A DNA stretch of 64,000 bases from Trichuris trichiura (lineage: Eukaryota; Nematoda; Enoplea; Trichinellida; Trichuridae): contig JBAJFE010000060.1 of the NCBI GenBank assembly GCA_037903355.1, forward strand, positions 1,302,001-1,366,000. Direction: 5' to 3'. The notes beneath the pieces are model-generated. The model was not told the origin of the DNA. It saw only the letters and a list, made by a program, of their open reading frames with translations, and searched no databases. The position numbers and the translations under genes are program-made. Below, piece after piece: positions 22,601 through 35,600 of the stretch (position 1 is its first letter; every line of letters begins with the position of its first letter).

Positions 22601-25600
22601 TCGCACAGAGTGATAAATGTTGAAATATTTCTGGCCGAAAAAGGAAGAGACAATAGTCTTTAAGTCATAAACTGAAAGTGCCATCTAGGTCGCCCAATTA
22701 GTTTGGTTAGTTGCGAAGAATGCTGTGGGGTCTTGCCACCGACACGAAAGACTATGGCAGTTTGAAAATACGAGCAGGACCCCCTTTACCTGTAAACATA
22801 ATATTATTAATATGGGATCGCCTCTTGCTGGATATGCCTTCTCTTTGAAGCCTAAAAAATAGGCCGCAGTTGAAAAGGCATTACCATCATTAAGCATACA
22901 AAGCGTAGTTGAACGACGTCACCGCGAAAAGAAAACGTAGTTTCCTATGCGCCGGTTTGGCAACCACTTTCACTTGACCAATGGTCTGAGACAAATCAAA
23001 GGTATCGGTCGGTTGGTGGAAGACGTTTTTAGTAGAAAGCTAAGTTAGCTTTCCTCTAACGGATGCAAAAGGCTGCACATCCTCGCGAAAGGTCGCATTA
23101 CGCTTCCATTAGATCGTACGACTATTATAAAGTTCATAGAAACTAAAGACAGAGACAAAGACGGGACATGACGCGGTGAGCGAATTTTCGGAAGGACGTG
23201 GGACAGCAGTGAGTGACTCACGAATTGATGACTCAAATTATGACAGTTCAAGTGCCATATTCGAGCATAATTTCCTTACTTGGATAAGCCGCCTAGACAG
23301 ACTACATTGCACACTTTGTGAGCAAACGCGGTGGGTGGTCGAAACTATGGGCACCCATAGATGCGCTTTCCGACCCTGTCTATATGATAAATAAAGTAAT
23401 CTTGACACATTTGACATGTTGAGATAAGAGGGAACCAATTTTGGCACAAGCAAGCAATTGCCGCCTGCTAATGACGTATATAAAGAAGCAGCGACGAGGG
23501 ACTTACTTTGTACGCTTCTTTGCCAACTCGGAAAGAAGAAAAGTCCATTTTTCAGAAGCAACCATAGCCGACCATTCGTTTTGCAGTTATGTTACGACGC
23601 GGCAGGCATTTAAGACGTTCCTTTTGGTGGCAGTATACGCTGTTGCAATTGGTCAACATTCATTTAACGCCCAATAAGGGGAAACTGCTCGGCGGACAGT
23701 TTCTGCGTCATCTCACCTGTTCAATATGCCTTACATGGTGACCCGCATTTCGACAGCGCACAGGAAGGCCAGCAGAGGGTCATCAGCAACGGTCGACGAC
23801 CCTGCTAGCAAAGGCAGTGCGTGGACAAAGAGAGCCGCGCAACCCTGTCACCAATGCGGGCCAATCAACAACAAATTAGCGTTACCAAAAATGGCATATG
23901 GAACACGCCGGCTGACATCAGCTGCTCCACATGGGGGATCAAAATGAATGGCTGAAGCATGTAACGCGGTGGTCGAAATGATCGCCTTTTTCGGATCGCT
24001 GAGGATGCCGCCAGCTGACGGACGGATAATAGTCGAGCACCTACGTGTATTTAAGACGCATTCAATTCTCGGACGTCTTTCACACCAGCTGGCCTGGCCG
24101 TGCATTGAGGAAAAGTAACATTTTCAAGTAGCTGTCTGCAATTGCCGCCAATTGCAGACAGCTTTTTCCACATATCTACCTATAAGCAGCCTTTATTTTC
24201 CGGCGGCTGTTGCTGATCACCCGGAACGTTGGTGAGAAAACAAAAGGCGGCGCAAAAATCAACCGGAACGGAAACACCATTGCTCCGCTTCGCGCCGTAA
24301 ATAAAAACTGCTGCCTCTTTTTCGTGGCAAAAAATAAAGACGCGGAATAAAACTGTTGGAACAATGGAAATTTGCATAAAAGGAAAGGTTGAACACGTCT
24401 TATCGACAAGGATTGTTGGCGCTTAATGCGTACGACCTCACTTCATTGGACGAAAGCTCGTTTTGCCTTCCTTAGTTTAGCGTACACACAGCAGTGTTGA
24501 TACAACGCGCGATTGAACGCGTATTTGGTGTATGGAAAAATGGGCAATCATTTCAACTATTGCTGAGCAGCGCGTTTCGTGACCGATGGACAAAGCAACC
24601 GGTAAAAGCAAGGGGTGGACCGACTTTGTTTGCTTGGTTTCGTCAAGGCAACTTCGCGGGTGGTGATTCACTGTACATAAACAAATTTTAAGCGAAGAAT
24701 AGGCGGCGGGTCGCGCTGAAGAATAGCATGCAATAGTACGAAGTTCCCTCTAGCGCCCAATGCTTCGCAGCTGCGAAGGTTCTCGTTCTTAAAAGGCGCT
24801 TTTTCATTGAAGTAGGCCGCACTGAAATTAGCGGACGTAGGAAACTGGATAGGCCCAAGGAACCCAAAGAACGCGCGCACGCAAGGTGGCAACGTCATCC
24901 TGTTGCATCCATTGCCGTTGGACTATCAAGCGGTCGTCACGAAACGTCATACTTTAACAATTGGCATGCAGATGACTCTCTGTGGTCTTTGAGCAGGTCA
25001 TGGTCAGAGAACGCAGATGTCTCCAACGTACATTCATCACGAGCCGAGGACACCGCCATTGTTCGGTTACTCAAAAGACCAACGCACCCGTGGGGTGTAG
25101 CAATGAGCACACAACTTTTAAGGGAATAAAAGCCACCCAATAAATGTAAATAACTTTGTTCCTGGAAAGCTTCCTCAACTCATGCAGAACGCTAAGGATG
25201 AAGATTTAAGAGAAGCACATTTGCATATGTATGAAATTAATACCAGTTGAGCTGGTATGCTTTTGCTCGGCTGGCAGCTATGTAAGTAATCGCCCTTCTG
25301 TAGTATTTAAGTGTTTTTAAGGGGCAACAAACAAAAGGACAAATTATATGCGCTCCTTCACGCCGTCGTGCTCAGTTTGAAATACCAGTCGTCGGGTAGG
25401 TGAAACAGCCTTTTCTATGGTCCACTGATGCCTACCGATTAACCACCTCGGCCGAAATATTAGTGCAAGGGTTCACATCCCGGAACATGCCCAAATATAG
25501 CAGTTGTGCGAACGGAAACGAGAAAGGGAAATGGAAATAATTGGGGATAGATTTGCCCATGTTAATTAGGCGCGACGCGGCAAGACAGTCTGAACGCAAT

Positions 25601-28600
25601 GCCCAATCCATTGGGCCGGACGCGGACGCCTTATTTGGGCAATTCAGCAGACTTGTTCAGGCGTGGCCGAAAAGCTGGAAAAAGGAAATTTAAGCGGCAC
25701 CACTTCTCTTCGACGGACAAAAAAGGCAGGAATGCTCTATTGTTAGGTTGGCAGACAAAATGGCCTTCGGAAAATGGCGCCGCGCGAAACCGGTTGATCG
25801 AAGTAACCCAAAATTGGCAACGCATGCGCAACTTCTTGCGGAGCTTCCAATGATAACCAACGAGAGGCGGGACATTTATGGAAACGTTGACGTTTTCGCG
25901 TTTAAGTTTAGAGACAACCAGCGGAAGCTGACACGGGGTTTAACGACTTAATAAACAGGATCGCCATGGCGCTTTGACCACTGTCCTGCGTAAATAAGGT
26001 TGACAATGTCCAAGGTCACTTTAGGGGGCAGTATGCAGGGGTCGAGGACAATATTATTGGCAAACATGCAATGCCTGAAAACGTCAAATCAGCTTATGCT
26101 ATGAACCATTCGATTTCCCCGCGTCTCTTTAGCAATTGCAAATTTGCCGGACTGTCTGATCAACTAATAGGAGTTATTTGGAGAAACGGAATTGAATTTC
26201 GATCCTTTTTTGCAACAGAGATACCGCAACACAACGGACTGCTACGGCAAACGATTAATGGAATGAGCGTCAAAACGGGGGCATGGAAAACGCAACGTTC
26301 GCATGATCGTTACCTGATATTGCCTTACGCTAGGCCATTCATAATAAATTGCGGATGCTATGTCTTTGCTGAGGAAATTCACGAAAACGATAAAGACGTT
26401 CACTTACTAGAAGATGGCGCGGCGCAAACGTTCTAGTAAAAGGAGTTGACGACAACGAGAAGCATAATATAAACGGATCAGCGACTTGGGGAAGCCAATC
26501 TTGTTTCCTTGCTTCGCGCGTAGACCATTGCTAGGCAGCTGGCGATCGCTTTAATCGCAACGTTGAGCTCTATCCGCAATCCTTCTAGCAGAAATGATGG
26601 GCCGATTGATTTTAAAGCCAACCTAGCAAAACGACCGCCTAACGTCGGCCGTAGTGCTCAGGAGGAGAACGAGAGAAAAAAGATGCCATGGCGCCGCAAG
26701 AAGCCATAGGAGGCTGACGGCATCGCCTGTCGATGAGACGAGCTTATTTGGTCACCTTCAGCGGCGGTCGAATTAATGAGCACAGCCAATTGTCAGTGCA
26801 GTTCTAATTTAGCCGAAATGGATAGATAGCAAATGAGTCCAAGGAGCTTTTTGAAATTTAACTTCCCTCCTCCGACACGCCGGCTGTTCTCCCGTCGTTC
26901 AGTTTTCAACTCTTTTGCGCGTAATTGGGTTTCCCGCGTTGTATATTCAACTTGTGGTTCCGCTCGGCCCATTGGAAAGCGCCTCATCTTTTGCGGCCGA
27001 ACTGAGCAACTACCAATGCCGGAAAAGATGCAAACAACGAATTTGGACATAGGGGTCGATTCCTTAGAATACAATTTAAAAACTTAAACAACTGGCTGAA
27101 AGATGGCTTGCGGGAGGCCCTATCTTCAACATATTAATATTACAGAGAGCGTACTGGCGACCGGTCGGGACATCGCGTAAGGCAAAAATAATTCAAAGCA
27201 AAGGGAAATTCGATTAGCGGCCATCGTCCGTACTAAAAATGGCAGTGTACAAAGCAGCAAAGCTCGTCCTTTTCTGGATGGTCGCTTATTCCTCAGGGTA
27301 TTTCGTAATTACACGGTCAGCAGAGAGCCTCATAGCAATGGAAATGAACCATCGCACGCGAAGAACATCGAAAGCTTACTTACCGGTAACTCTTCAGCGT
27401 CAAAGTGGCATCGCATCTAAAATCAAGCAAGAAATTCGTAGTAGTCGTAAATTCTTCAATCGAGAAAAACTGGAGAAATAATGTCCATTTAACAAAGGCT
27501 AACGGATTTTGCCAGTTTCTGTTTTTTTCGCTCGCTAATATCCAATTTTCGTTAGCCTAAATGGAACTTCTTCGGGCTGCCCTTCCGTTAGCCTCAGCAT
27601 GAAAAGAGCTGGACTTTCCACCATGGGAAGATGGGACACATTGAATACGATAATCAAAATGCAAAATGAACAGGTGAGGCTTGAAAGCTGTCGTTACCGC
27701 TACGGAATCTTAGAGGTGTGAAAAAAAGGGGGCAAATTTTTTGTGAAAATATAAACGCGTAGCAGTACTTTATTGAGGTATGCTGTTGATCCGCAGCTTC
27801 TGTTCTTACGGTTGTTTGGCTTCCGCACTTAGCTGCGGTTACAAAGCGAAGAAAGAATATCGATTTACAAATGACTTGCTTTGCAAATGAACGTTTTTTA
27901 GGACTGGCGGAGAACTAATATAAATTTTGTCCCTGTTTTGCAAGCATCGCCAAGCAGACAGGTGATTTTAAAAAAGCTGTACACCCTCTTTGGGCTAATA
28001 GAGTTCGGCTGATGCTAGACGCCAAAAAGTGGAAAAGAGTTGCCCGCGTAAGGTGCAAAGCCTATTGGTAGGAACCTTGTAGAATTCATTGATCAAATTT
28101 AAAGTTGTCACGCCCTTAATCCTTAGCAACCAATGCACGATGGAGTGAATCAGAAGCTGTTAAGCCACGACTATCCCACGCTTCAAGTACAACAAATACG
28201 CTCATAATCAATGCCAGAGTTTGAATGTTAAAAAGGTTTTCCCTTCAGGCGTCCAACCGCATCCCGCAGCAGGTCGTCTCCCTATGGTCGGTTCCCATTA
28301 ACAAATATGCTTACGTAGTTGCCACGCCAAGGACGTTCAATATGCCTACGGTCATTGCTTGCAAAGCCGTCTGGAGGGTTTAAACTGCACGTTAAAAAAA
28401 ATAATTTCAATATTTGTGCATGCTCTGTTGGACAAGCCATTTACGTCTAAGATGCTCCGCGGGAAACAAGAACTCATTTGTCATAACCGTCTAGGTTGTA
28501 AGAAGCTGCGCAGTATAATTAGCGCGGCAACAGAGGGTGCTATAGGTTTGGCCAAAGCATTCTGATAACGAAGGCCTTTAGCAGTGCGTGATCCGTTCGG

Positions 28601-31600
28601 GAGTACGTATGCGTTAAGAGGTGAAAGGAAAATTTGAACTTTAGAGACGTCGGCCCCTGTCCGCTTGTATCAGAAAAAGAACATTACGTACTCACGTATA
28701 GCAACACACGCGCCATACGCAGCCCCGTTTTGAGGCGTAAACTTCGAGGAAACCCTTAAAAACTGGCTCAGTTCAATACTTAAACTGAATGGTGTCCTGT
28801 AAGCGCAAATGCACTTCGCGAGAAGGGCAGTAAACAACAATCGAGCAGATATTTGTGCAAGCCGATTTACTTTCATTGTGACAACAAGGCAAAGAAGCCC
28901 GGACAAGTACAACCGATCTGCTCGTTAATGTCAGGTTCGTGAAAGCGATCATTTCAAACGCAGAGTTAGTAAGAAACGTTGTAATCCTCAGCAAACGCTT
29001 GTACTTCGACCTGACGGCAAAATGAATAGTCATTCCAGCGTAGGTGGGCACTGCTAAGCTGCCTTACTGCTTAGACCAAACAATCACTACCTGATTCACC
29101 ATTCCGAAAAATGTCAACTGCGCCCGGCAGTGCTAAGCTAATGGAACTATGCGTCTGACTTTCTAATGCCCCATTTTTTAAAAATGCAAATTCAGTCTTA
29201 TTGTATACAGTTTACTTTTCCCTCTTTTTGCTGCTTACTAAACTTTGAAAATGAAAGACGTATTTTCCTTATATAAATGATCTGCCGAGTGCCTTCTAAG
29301 CTTGCTACACTTTCAATGTAAGCATTTTAGATTTACGGCGGGATACGACCATCAAAGGAAGGTAGGGACCCAGTTTTCAAACTATAGAATGAAACCTGAA
29401 TGCTACAACAACTCACGATGGTTGAGACGAAAGCAAAATGTTGACCTGATTGCTCCTGCGTGACTTGACAAGCAATCGACGTCGAGTCAACAATTGCACA
29501 ACAGTACTTTTCCTCATTGGGACTGGCTGGTCGCTGGCGGTCACGGCTGACCAAAAGCGCAGCCGACCGATAGGACCAGCTTGGGGACCTTCCAAATTCA
29601 AGGGCGTCTACTTAACCGCATCCCATTGACGTAGCAACGATTACAATCGCGAACCACTGATGAATGACTATCGAGGCTAGATGAGGGTCGCGAAAACGAG
29701 TCATACACACACATACTCTATACTGGCAAAATTTCACCTTCCTCATAGCAGTAATACAAGGGGCATTGCACTGCTTGTCCAAGAAGAAGTAATTAGGCAT
29801 ACGAATACCTAACCGTTTTGGGAAGCCGTTCTTCACTGTTCGCTTATTGCAACATTCCATTATTTAAATATACACTGGCGACCAATGCGCACACTTTAGC
29901 TTAAGCCTAAGTTTTTCGCTTTTAGGCACGCAAGATAGACGCGACTAAGCCATAGATATAAAATACAAGCCGTGCCTTTCCTTTTGCTTGCCTTAGCTTT
30001 TTAGCTGGCACCGAGATGACTGAGCGCCAACGTTCAACGTCCATAGCCTTTAATGAGCGAAGAAAGGCTACGCTATTTAGGATTATTTGCCAAACTTAAA
30101 AAACTCCTTAGCATAAACACCACTGGACGCTCTGTACCGCTCAAGGAGGTGCCAACTACGGTCTGTTGAAAATATTTTTATTTTCACAGAGCCTACGTGT
30201 GGCGACAAGAGAAATTGCAACTTTCCATTGGCGCCCTCCCTGCAAGGCATTCCGGTCGGCATCCCGCGCGTACGGAGATTGTAAAACGAAAAGAGAAGAG
30301 AAAGAAAAAAGCAGCCGCGAATAATAATTGAAGTGCATTTTCTGGGCGAGCAGAAATTCGTCATTTTCTTCGATTCGCAAAGAATCGTTGAAACTGCAGT
30401 TTCTCCCCTACGCGCTAATGACGGTGACGAAAACGAAACGCTTTGCTATGCGAAAAATTCACGAAGCTCTCGAAAGCGGAAACGGTCTTGTGAATTGTTG
30501 CGCAACAAAGAGTTTCGACCTGTCCAAGTCATTGGCATGACAACAAATCCCATCCTTAAATAAGGGAGTCTGTTCGAGGATAGACTCAAGCAAAGAGATA
30601 ACAAAAGCGCTTGCCATTTGCCGTATAATGACAACTAGAAAAGTCAAGTATCCTTAGGATGCCCAAAAGTTGAAAAGTGTGCTAAGCAGGTATGGTTCAA
30701 TGTTGATATGTAGTTGGAGCCTATAAAATATGGGACCAAAACTTACTGAATGATGTTTGGATCAGCTTCACCAAAGGCGTAGACATTTGACTGGCCGCAT
30801 ACGCATAGACCTTGGTATATGTAATCGCTCCAAGACCAAACCCAGTTCATAACGTCACCAAGAGAGATTTCCAGGTGACAGGAGTGGACACTTCTGCTGT
30901 TGACTTAACCGTAACGGTCAAAATGCGAAGTTGTCATCGGATACTTCACGCTTATCAGTGGACGATCAGCCCTAATGGAGTATATACGGTAGAAAATACG
31001 GATATCCTTCTCAACCGTTACAGGACTGACAGTGTAGCGAAGGAGGTACGCGACTGTGGCAAGTGATTTGAAAAGGGAAAAATCCGCATGTCAACTTGCC
31101 GTCGGTACAATGCGCTAATGTTCCAGCTTGTTGTCCAAGCACCCACCGGCGCGCTCTGTTGACAGACGAAGCTTATCACCTACAGTGGCGCGCCAGAGAT
31201 AAACTGCGCCTAAACCGGTTCTCGACGGATGTACTCTTTCCCTGACGCGGAGACCGCTGACCTCGCTAAAACAAAGGATACTGTCCACCGGAAAAATTCG
31301 TCTCAGCTATTTTGCATGGAAACCTATTTCACCATGACGATGGTGAAATCAAAAAGACCAACAATTGTCGTCTGGTCTGCCGCGGCGACTAGAAGCGGTT
31401 AGCAACCATTGTTGTTCAATTCGGATAATAGGCGAAGAACCGAAAGCGCTTCGACCTGCTCTATTCTCGGCTGGAGCCAACTGGTGTCAACGACATAGTT
31501 TTCGTTGCGCACATCAATGCCGAACGGTGATCCTTCATTGATGCAACAACATTTTCATCAATTTCCCCGTTGCAAACGGGACGACAACACTGCCAGCGGC

Positions 31601-32566
31601 AGCAGCTGCAACTGACCCACCCTGCATTAACGGACCTTCCAGGGCAGTATCCCGACTTGCTTTGACTCCGCATGACGCGAATTGAAGTTGTTTCGGTCAA
31701 TCCGCAAAAAGCAAATGTTAGCCGAACAAGGCGACCCTTCCGCAGCTTTTTCCAAAAAGAAATCAAGCGGCCTTTTGCTTAAGCCTTTGTTTGCTATCCA
31801 TCGCTACGGTTGGCTGTATAGTTCAACAATGTCCTCGCTTGGTAAATGTGCCCTAATTTTTGGCGGCACAATTACTCCTTAGCTTTAAATCCACGCGCGA
31901 CATATGTACGGCCTGAATTTGGAATTCCGGGCACAAATTTACAAAAGCCGCCTGTAAGCTGGCGCCATTTCTTAAGGCATTTCAAATCTATAAAAGTCCG
32001 TTGGTCCCTTTACGTAGGCGCGGGAATTTTACGATGGCCTAATGAAATTCGTTGCCTGCAATGACGAGTCGAAATCATTTTTTTCGCTCGCTTCTTGGAA
32101 TGAAGATCGAATTGCTTTGGACTGTGTGGCCGAAGCCGCACCCTTTTACCGAAAAAGCGAATAGCTCAACGCTTGCGAAGCAAAGTAGTAGCTTTTGCAG
32201 ACGGCGTACTTAAAGGGAGATTGAACGCGTAAAGACATCTTTACAATTGTATGTCACTCTCCGAATGCTCTTCAAGCAACGACAACTTCATTATAGGTGC
32301 GAAAGGTTTTTTGGAAAATGGCCTGAACGACCAGTCTGATCGGTTATTTACAAGGGACGTCACGCTACGGCTGTCAATCAGGCGTCAAAAGTGGGAAATC
32401 TTTTCCTTAACGGTTCTGTCGATTTGCCGCAGATCAGACTCTTGCCGAGCATAAAATCAAGCGAAAGATGCCGTTTCAACATTACTCCCGTCGAAATGTC
32501 TGCCGAGTGAAACTCCCCGGCGAATATTATGTTAGACCTATGCAGCTGCCCCCTCGTATGGGATTT
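19680..32566. other. 13-kb stretch without a supportable gene
   Basis: No frame shows splice-supported, family-like coding sequence. Open frames of 60-120 codons are scattered on both strands and match chance expectation at this GC. A perfect hairpin at 24130-24163 and a GC-richer island with several coding-like frames at about 30.8-31.8 kb are the only structured parts. No transposase, reverse transcriptase or terminal repeat was recognised. Confidence 0.5.
24130..24163. repeat. perfect 15-bp inverted repeat with 4-base loop
   Basis: AGCTGTCTGCAATTG at 24130-24144, loop CCGC, and its exact complement at 24149-24163, followed by TTTTT. It would form a very stable hairpin in RNA or a cruciform in DNA. 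No gene, and no longer terminal inverted repeats, were seen around it. Confidence 0.85.
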
Positions 32567-32632
32567 TTAGCCGATCAGATGGCTGCCACATGTTTGGCAA
32601 CGTTTTTTCTTGGGCACTGTTTGACAGGCCGG
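32567..32632 (-). other. possible last exon of the LIM gene (phase problem)
   Basis: After the LIM exon's donor and a normal-sized 43-base intron, an acceptor (ACCCTACAG) opens a frame reading PACQTVPKKKRCQTCGSHLI-G and stop, rich in Cys. The LIM exon, however, ends in phase 2, and splicing there reads SRPVKQCPRKN... and soon stops. The Cys-rich frame is therefore not joined as the bases stand. Confidence 0.25.
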
Positions 32633-32675
32633 CTGTAGGGTCGATTCGGGCAAGCGAACAACATGTACCACTTAC

Positions 32676-35600
32676 CTTGAACACTTGAAGCAGCCGCGAT
32701 GGTAAACTTTTCTTTGAACGCATATCCTGTCGCAAGTCACCTCGAAACCGCAGTCGCAGCATATGTCTTTGCCGTACGGTTTGGGTGACGACGGTACGCC
32801 ATTGCTAAAGGTGTACCGATAGAGACTGGCCGAATCGGAACCGTATCGATTATTCAAATCGTAATTTTCCTCTTCTGGACTGCTGCTAAATATTGAACTT
32901 GGATATCGCGCGGCATACTTGTCCAGACGGCTTGGACGATCGGAATGCTTAGGAGGTGCGCCCGAGTCGAACCAGCTGTTACGGCGCCCACTGAACTTCA
33001 GCGCGTTTGAAAGTCTTCCAACGATCGTCTGCTGCTTGGCATTGACGCTACGATATACTGGGGACTGCCTCACCCAAGCGAACTTCTCGCATGCCATGGG
33101 AGGAGGACCTTTGCCAAGCTCTTTGGATGGATTGTAGACTTCGTCGTACAATGCCGTAGGTCTCTGAGGAGATGAACCAAACGGAAGCTGCTGGGTTAGA
33201 CGGCCAGCGGGAAAAATGCAATTGTTAATCAAATGTGGGCTTGCTTCCGAAACTAATGAACCGTTCGAGGTTACAGACGAAACGTCGGCCGGGAGATGAG
33301 CCCTGCAGCCATTGGGACGCCTCAGTTTTGGAGTAAGCCAAGCAGATAGGCGTACCAAGTCATTCCACTCAGACCAAAGCCCTCCAGGGCGTTGTTCTAT
33401 AAAAGAAAAGTCTCAGTGTGATTTCTGCAGACGTTTTAAATTACTATTACTGAGTGTTCAAGCATCAAGCCGAGCTCAAACATGCCTTATAGGGTCGGAA
33501 GACAACTGCCCTTCAGAAAAGTAAACAAACTGCGGAAATAAAAGGAAGGGGAGACGCTTTTTCAGTATTCTCATTGAGTTTTCGAAAAAAGCCAACTGAC
33601 TGCGCACTTACTTGCCTGGCTAAGAAAAATTCAGCCGATGAACCCTTTTCTGGTAGAAAGTAAGAACGTCACATGGAGCAGAGTCTACCCTGAAGCGCTG
33701 GGCGTTTTACGGTGATACCTCAAGTGGCAAACCAACAAACAAGTAGTAGCAGTAAGTCATCCGCCTTATGCAAAAAAGCAACCTGGTCAAAAGATCCCGT
33801 AGATTGAAGTTGGGTTTTGCGCTTTGGCAGCAACTGGTTTTTTTCTTAAAAAGAGATGTGGCCAGGGCGTCGATTAGTTGCTCGCCAAGGCGCCTAGTTT
33901 CATTTTTCCCGTCCAGGAAAAAAACCAGCGCACATTCGTTGGTCGAGAAAACTCGAAGGGATGTGCCGTGTAGCTACACAATTCGACCTTTTTCCGCTTG
34001 GCCACTCACTCACCTTTGCAGCTTGTAGAAAACTGCATAGCTAAAGTCGATACACCTTCCCGCGATTCGTTTGCAAAAACCTTTTAGCCTTCTTGCAGCC
34101 CGGATAGTAATGAACGCTTTGGTTGAATAAGTCCGTCGCTCCCATCGAGCACTACTATTGAAAAGATGAAAAAATAGCCTTAATGTTTATATGGTCCGCT
34201 TAACTTGCGCGCATTCGCTGTTAATGACCAACAAGCCGCAATAGTAAAGCTTCATCATCGGTAAGCTCTGCGAAGGGAATGGCAATGGCTATTAGGAAAA
34301 CCAATGGAATGTCGCAAGGAATTGGATGATTTCTGTCAGCTGTCTACGCGCTCATAGTGCCAACAAGCTGTATGAAATGTTTTAGAGGCCAGCAAATTCT
34401 TCTTGATTGCAATATGACTACGCTCAACCATCCATGTGCATATATAATGGACTAATGATCCATATGCAAATTTAGATTTAATTTGAAAAGCCCATACCAG
34501 CATGCGAATATAAAAAAATAAATGCGTACGTATATTTTTGTTCGTTTATGTTTAAAACGTGCACGGCATCTCCTCTATCCATTATTGAATAGAAGATTTG
34601 ACGAAGCGAAACGGTTTTGAGTTGCACAATTAGCTCATCGGCTTTAATTAGAAATTAGACTTCCGCGCCTGCTTTTTTTTCAATCGATCAAATTCCAACA
34701 GCAAGCGGTAGGCGATGGTTACAAAGCGCCCGTCGGGAGACTGGTTTTTCCGGATCGCATGCCAACCATAGTTGCATTGAGCAACGTGTGACAATGCGCC
34801 CAAATCCAACTGCATTCAATCAGACCATTTGTCTGCATTGAAATCACCGCAGCAAAAGTTAAGACGCAACAAGACGCTTAGCTTTTAAAAGCGTAGAAAT
34901 TGTATGTCTCAATGCGCGAGTATGCTCGATGCCAAAATGGGATGCGCGAACGTAACTGGTTCGGTGGACACAACGGGTGAATAACTACGCTGAGCTCTAC
35001 AACAAAATGGAAGAGCTCTTTTCAAATGGTAGGATGTAACAAATCGATGCATCGGCAATTTAGTGGAAGTTCTCATGGTATAACTTGTGATTTTTGAAAG
35101 CGGCTTGTAAGCAGGAGAGAGCACCCATTTTGGTCTTAACGTAGGGACGAAGAGGCAACATGCGAAAAAGCCCATCGCTGAAATTGGAGAAACCTGAAAG
35201 CACATCTGACGCAAGGCACTACTTGATAAATGGCAAGCCCGGCAGTCAGTTGTACCATTACTTGTCAAATTGAAATCGCTTTCAGTGCAGATGCTAAGGT
35301 CATTCACCGAAATAGGGTCGTGGACCGTCAAAATAATAATCTAAAGGGGGTTGCCTACAGCTGCCCTGCGTAGCGGGATGCCGTAGCCGGTTGAGTTACT
35401 TGTCTATTTCTTCCAAATTTAAAGGCGCCTTCAAACTTTCCTCTCATATCTCGGAAACGAGGTATACGGATGTTGTCAGTTCGTTAAGAAATGTTAGAAG
35501 TTCAAAGTATACGAAAAGTGGGCAGCTATTCATTGGTGACAAAATATCTACCGAACTTTCAAAAATCTTACAAACGCGAGTTGAGCATGTAGAGAAAACG

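Noticed and set aside
23848..24105. Minus-strand 85-codon frame with retroelement-like feel
   Set aside because: No reverse transcriptase, integrase or terminal repeat motif could be seen around it.
25430..25480. tRNA-like pattern on the minus strand (GGCCGAGGTGGTTAATCGG)
   Set aside because: It resembles the 5' half of a Leu/Ser tRNA, but no GGTTCRANTCC B box or acceptor-stem pairing follows.
26071..26436. 121-codon plus-strand ATG frame in the gene-poor stretch
   Set aside because: This length is reachable by chance in 64 kb at this composition. There are no splice partners, no motif and no promoter signal.
34909..35331. 140-codon minus-strand frame inside the LIM gene intron
   Set aside because: It is out of phase with the flanking LIM exons (phase 1 on both sides), which already join directly. 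No family resemblance was seen.
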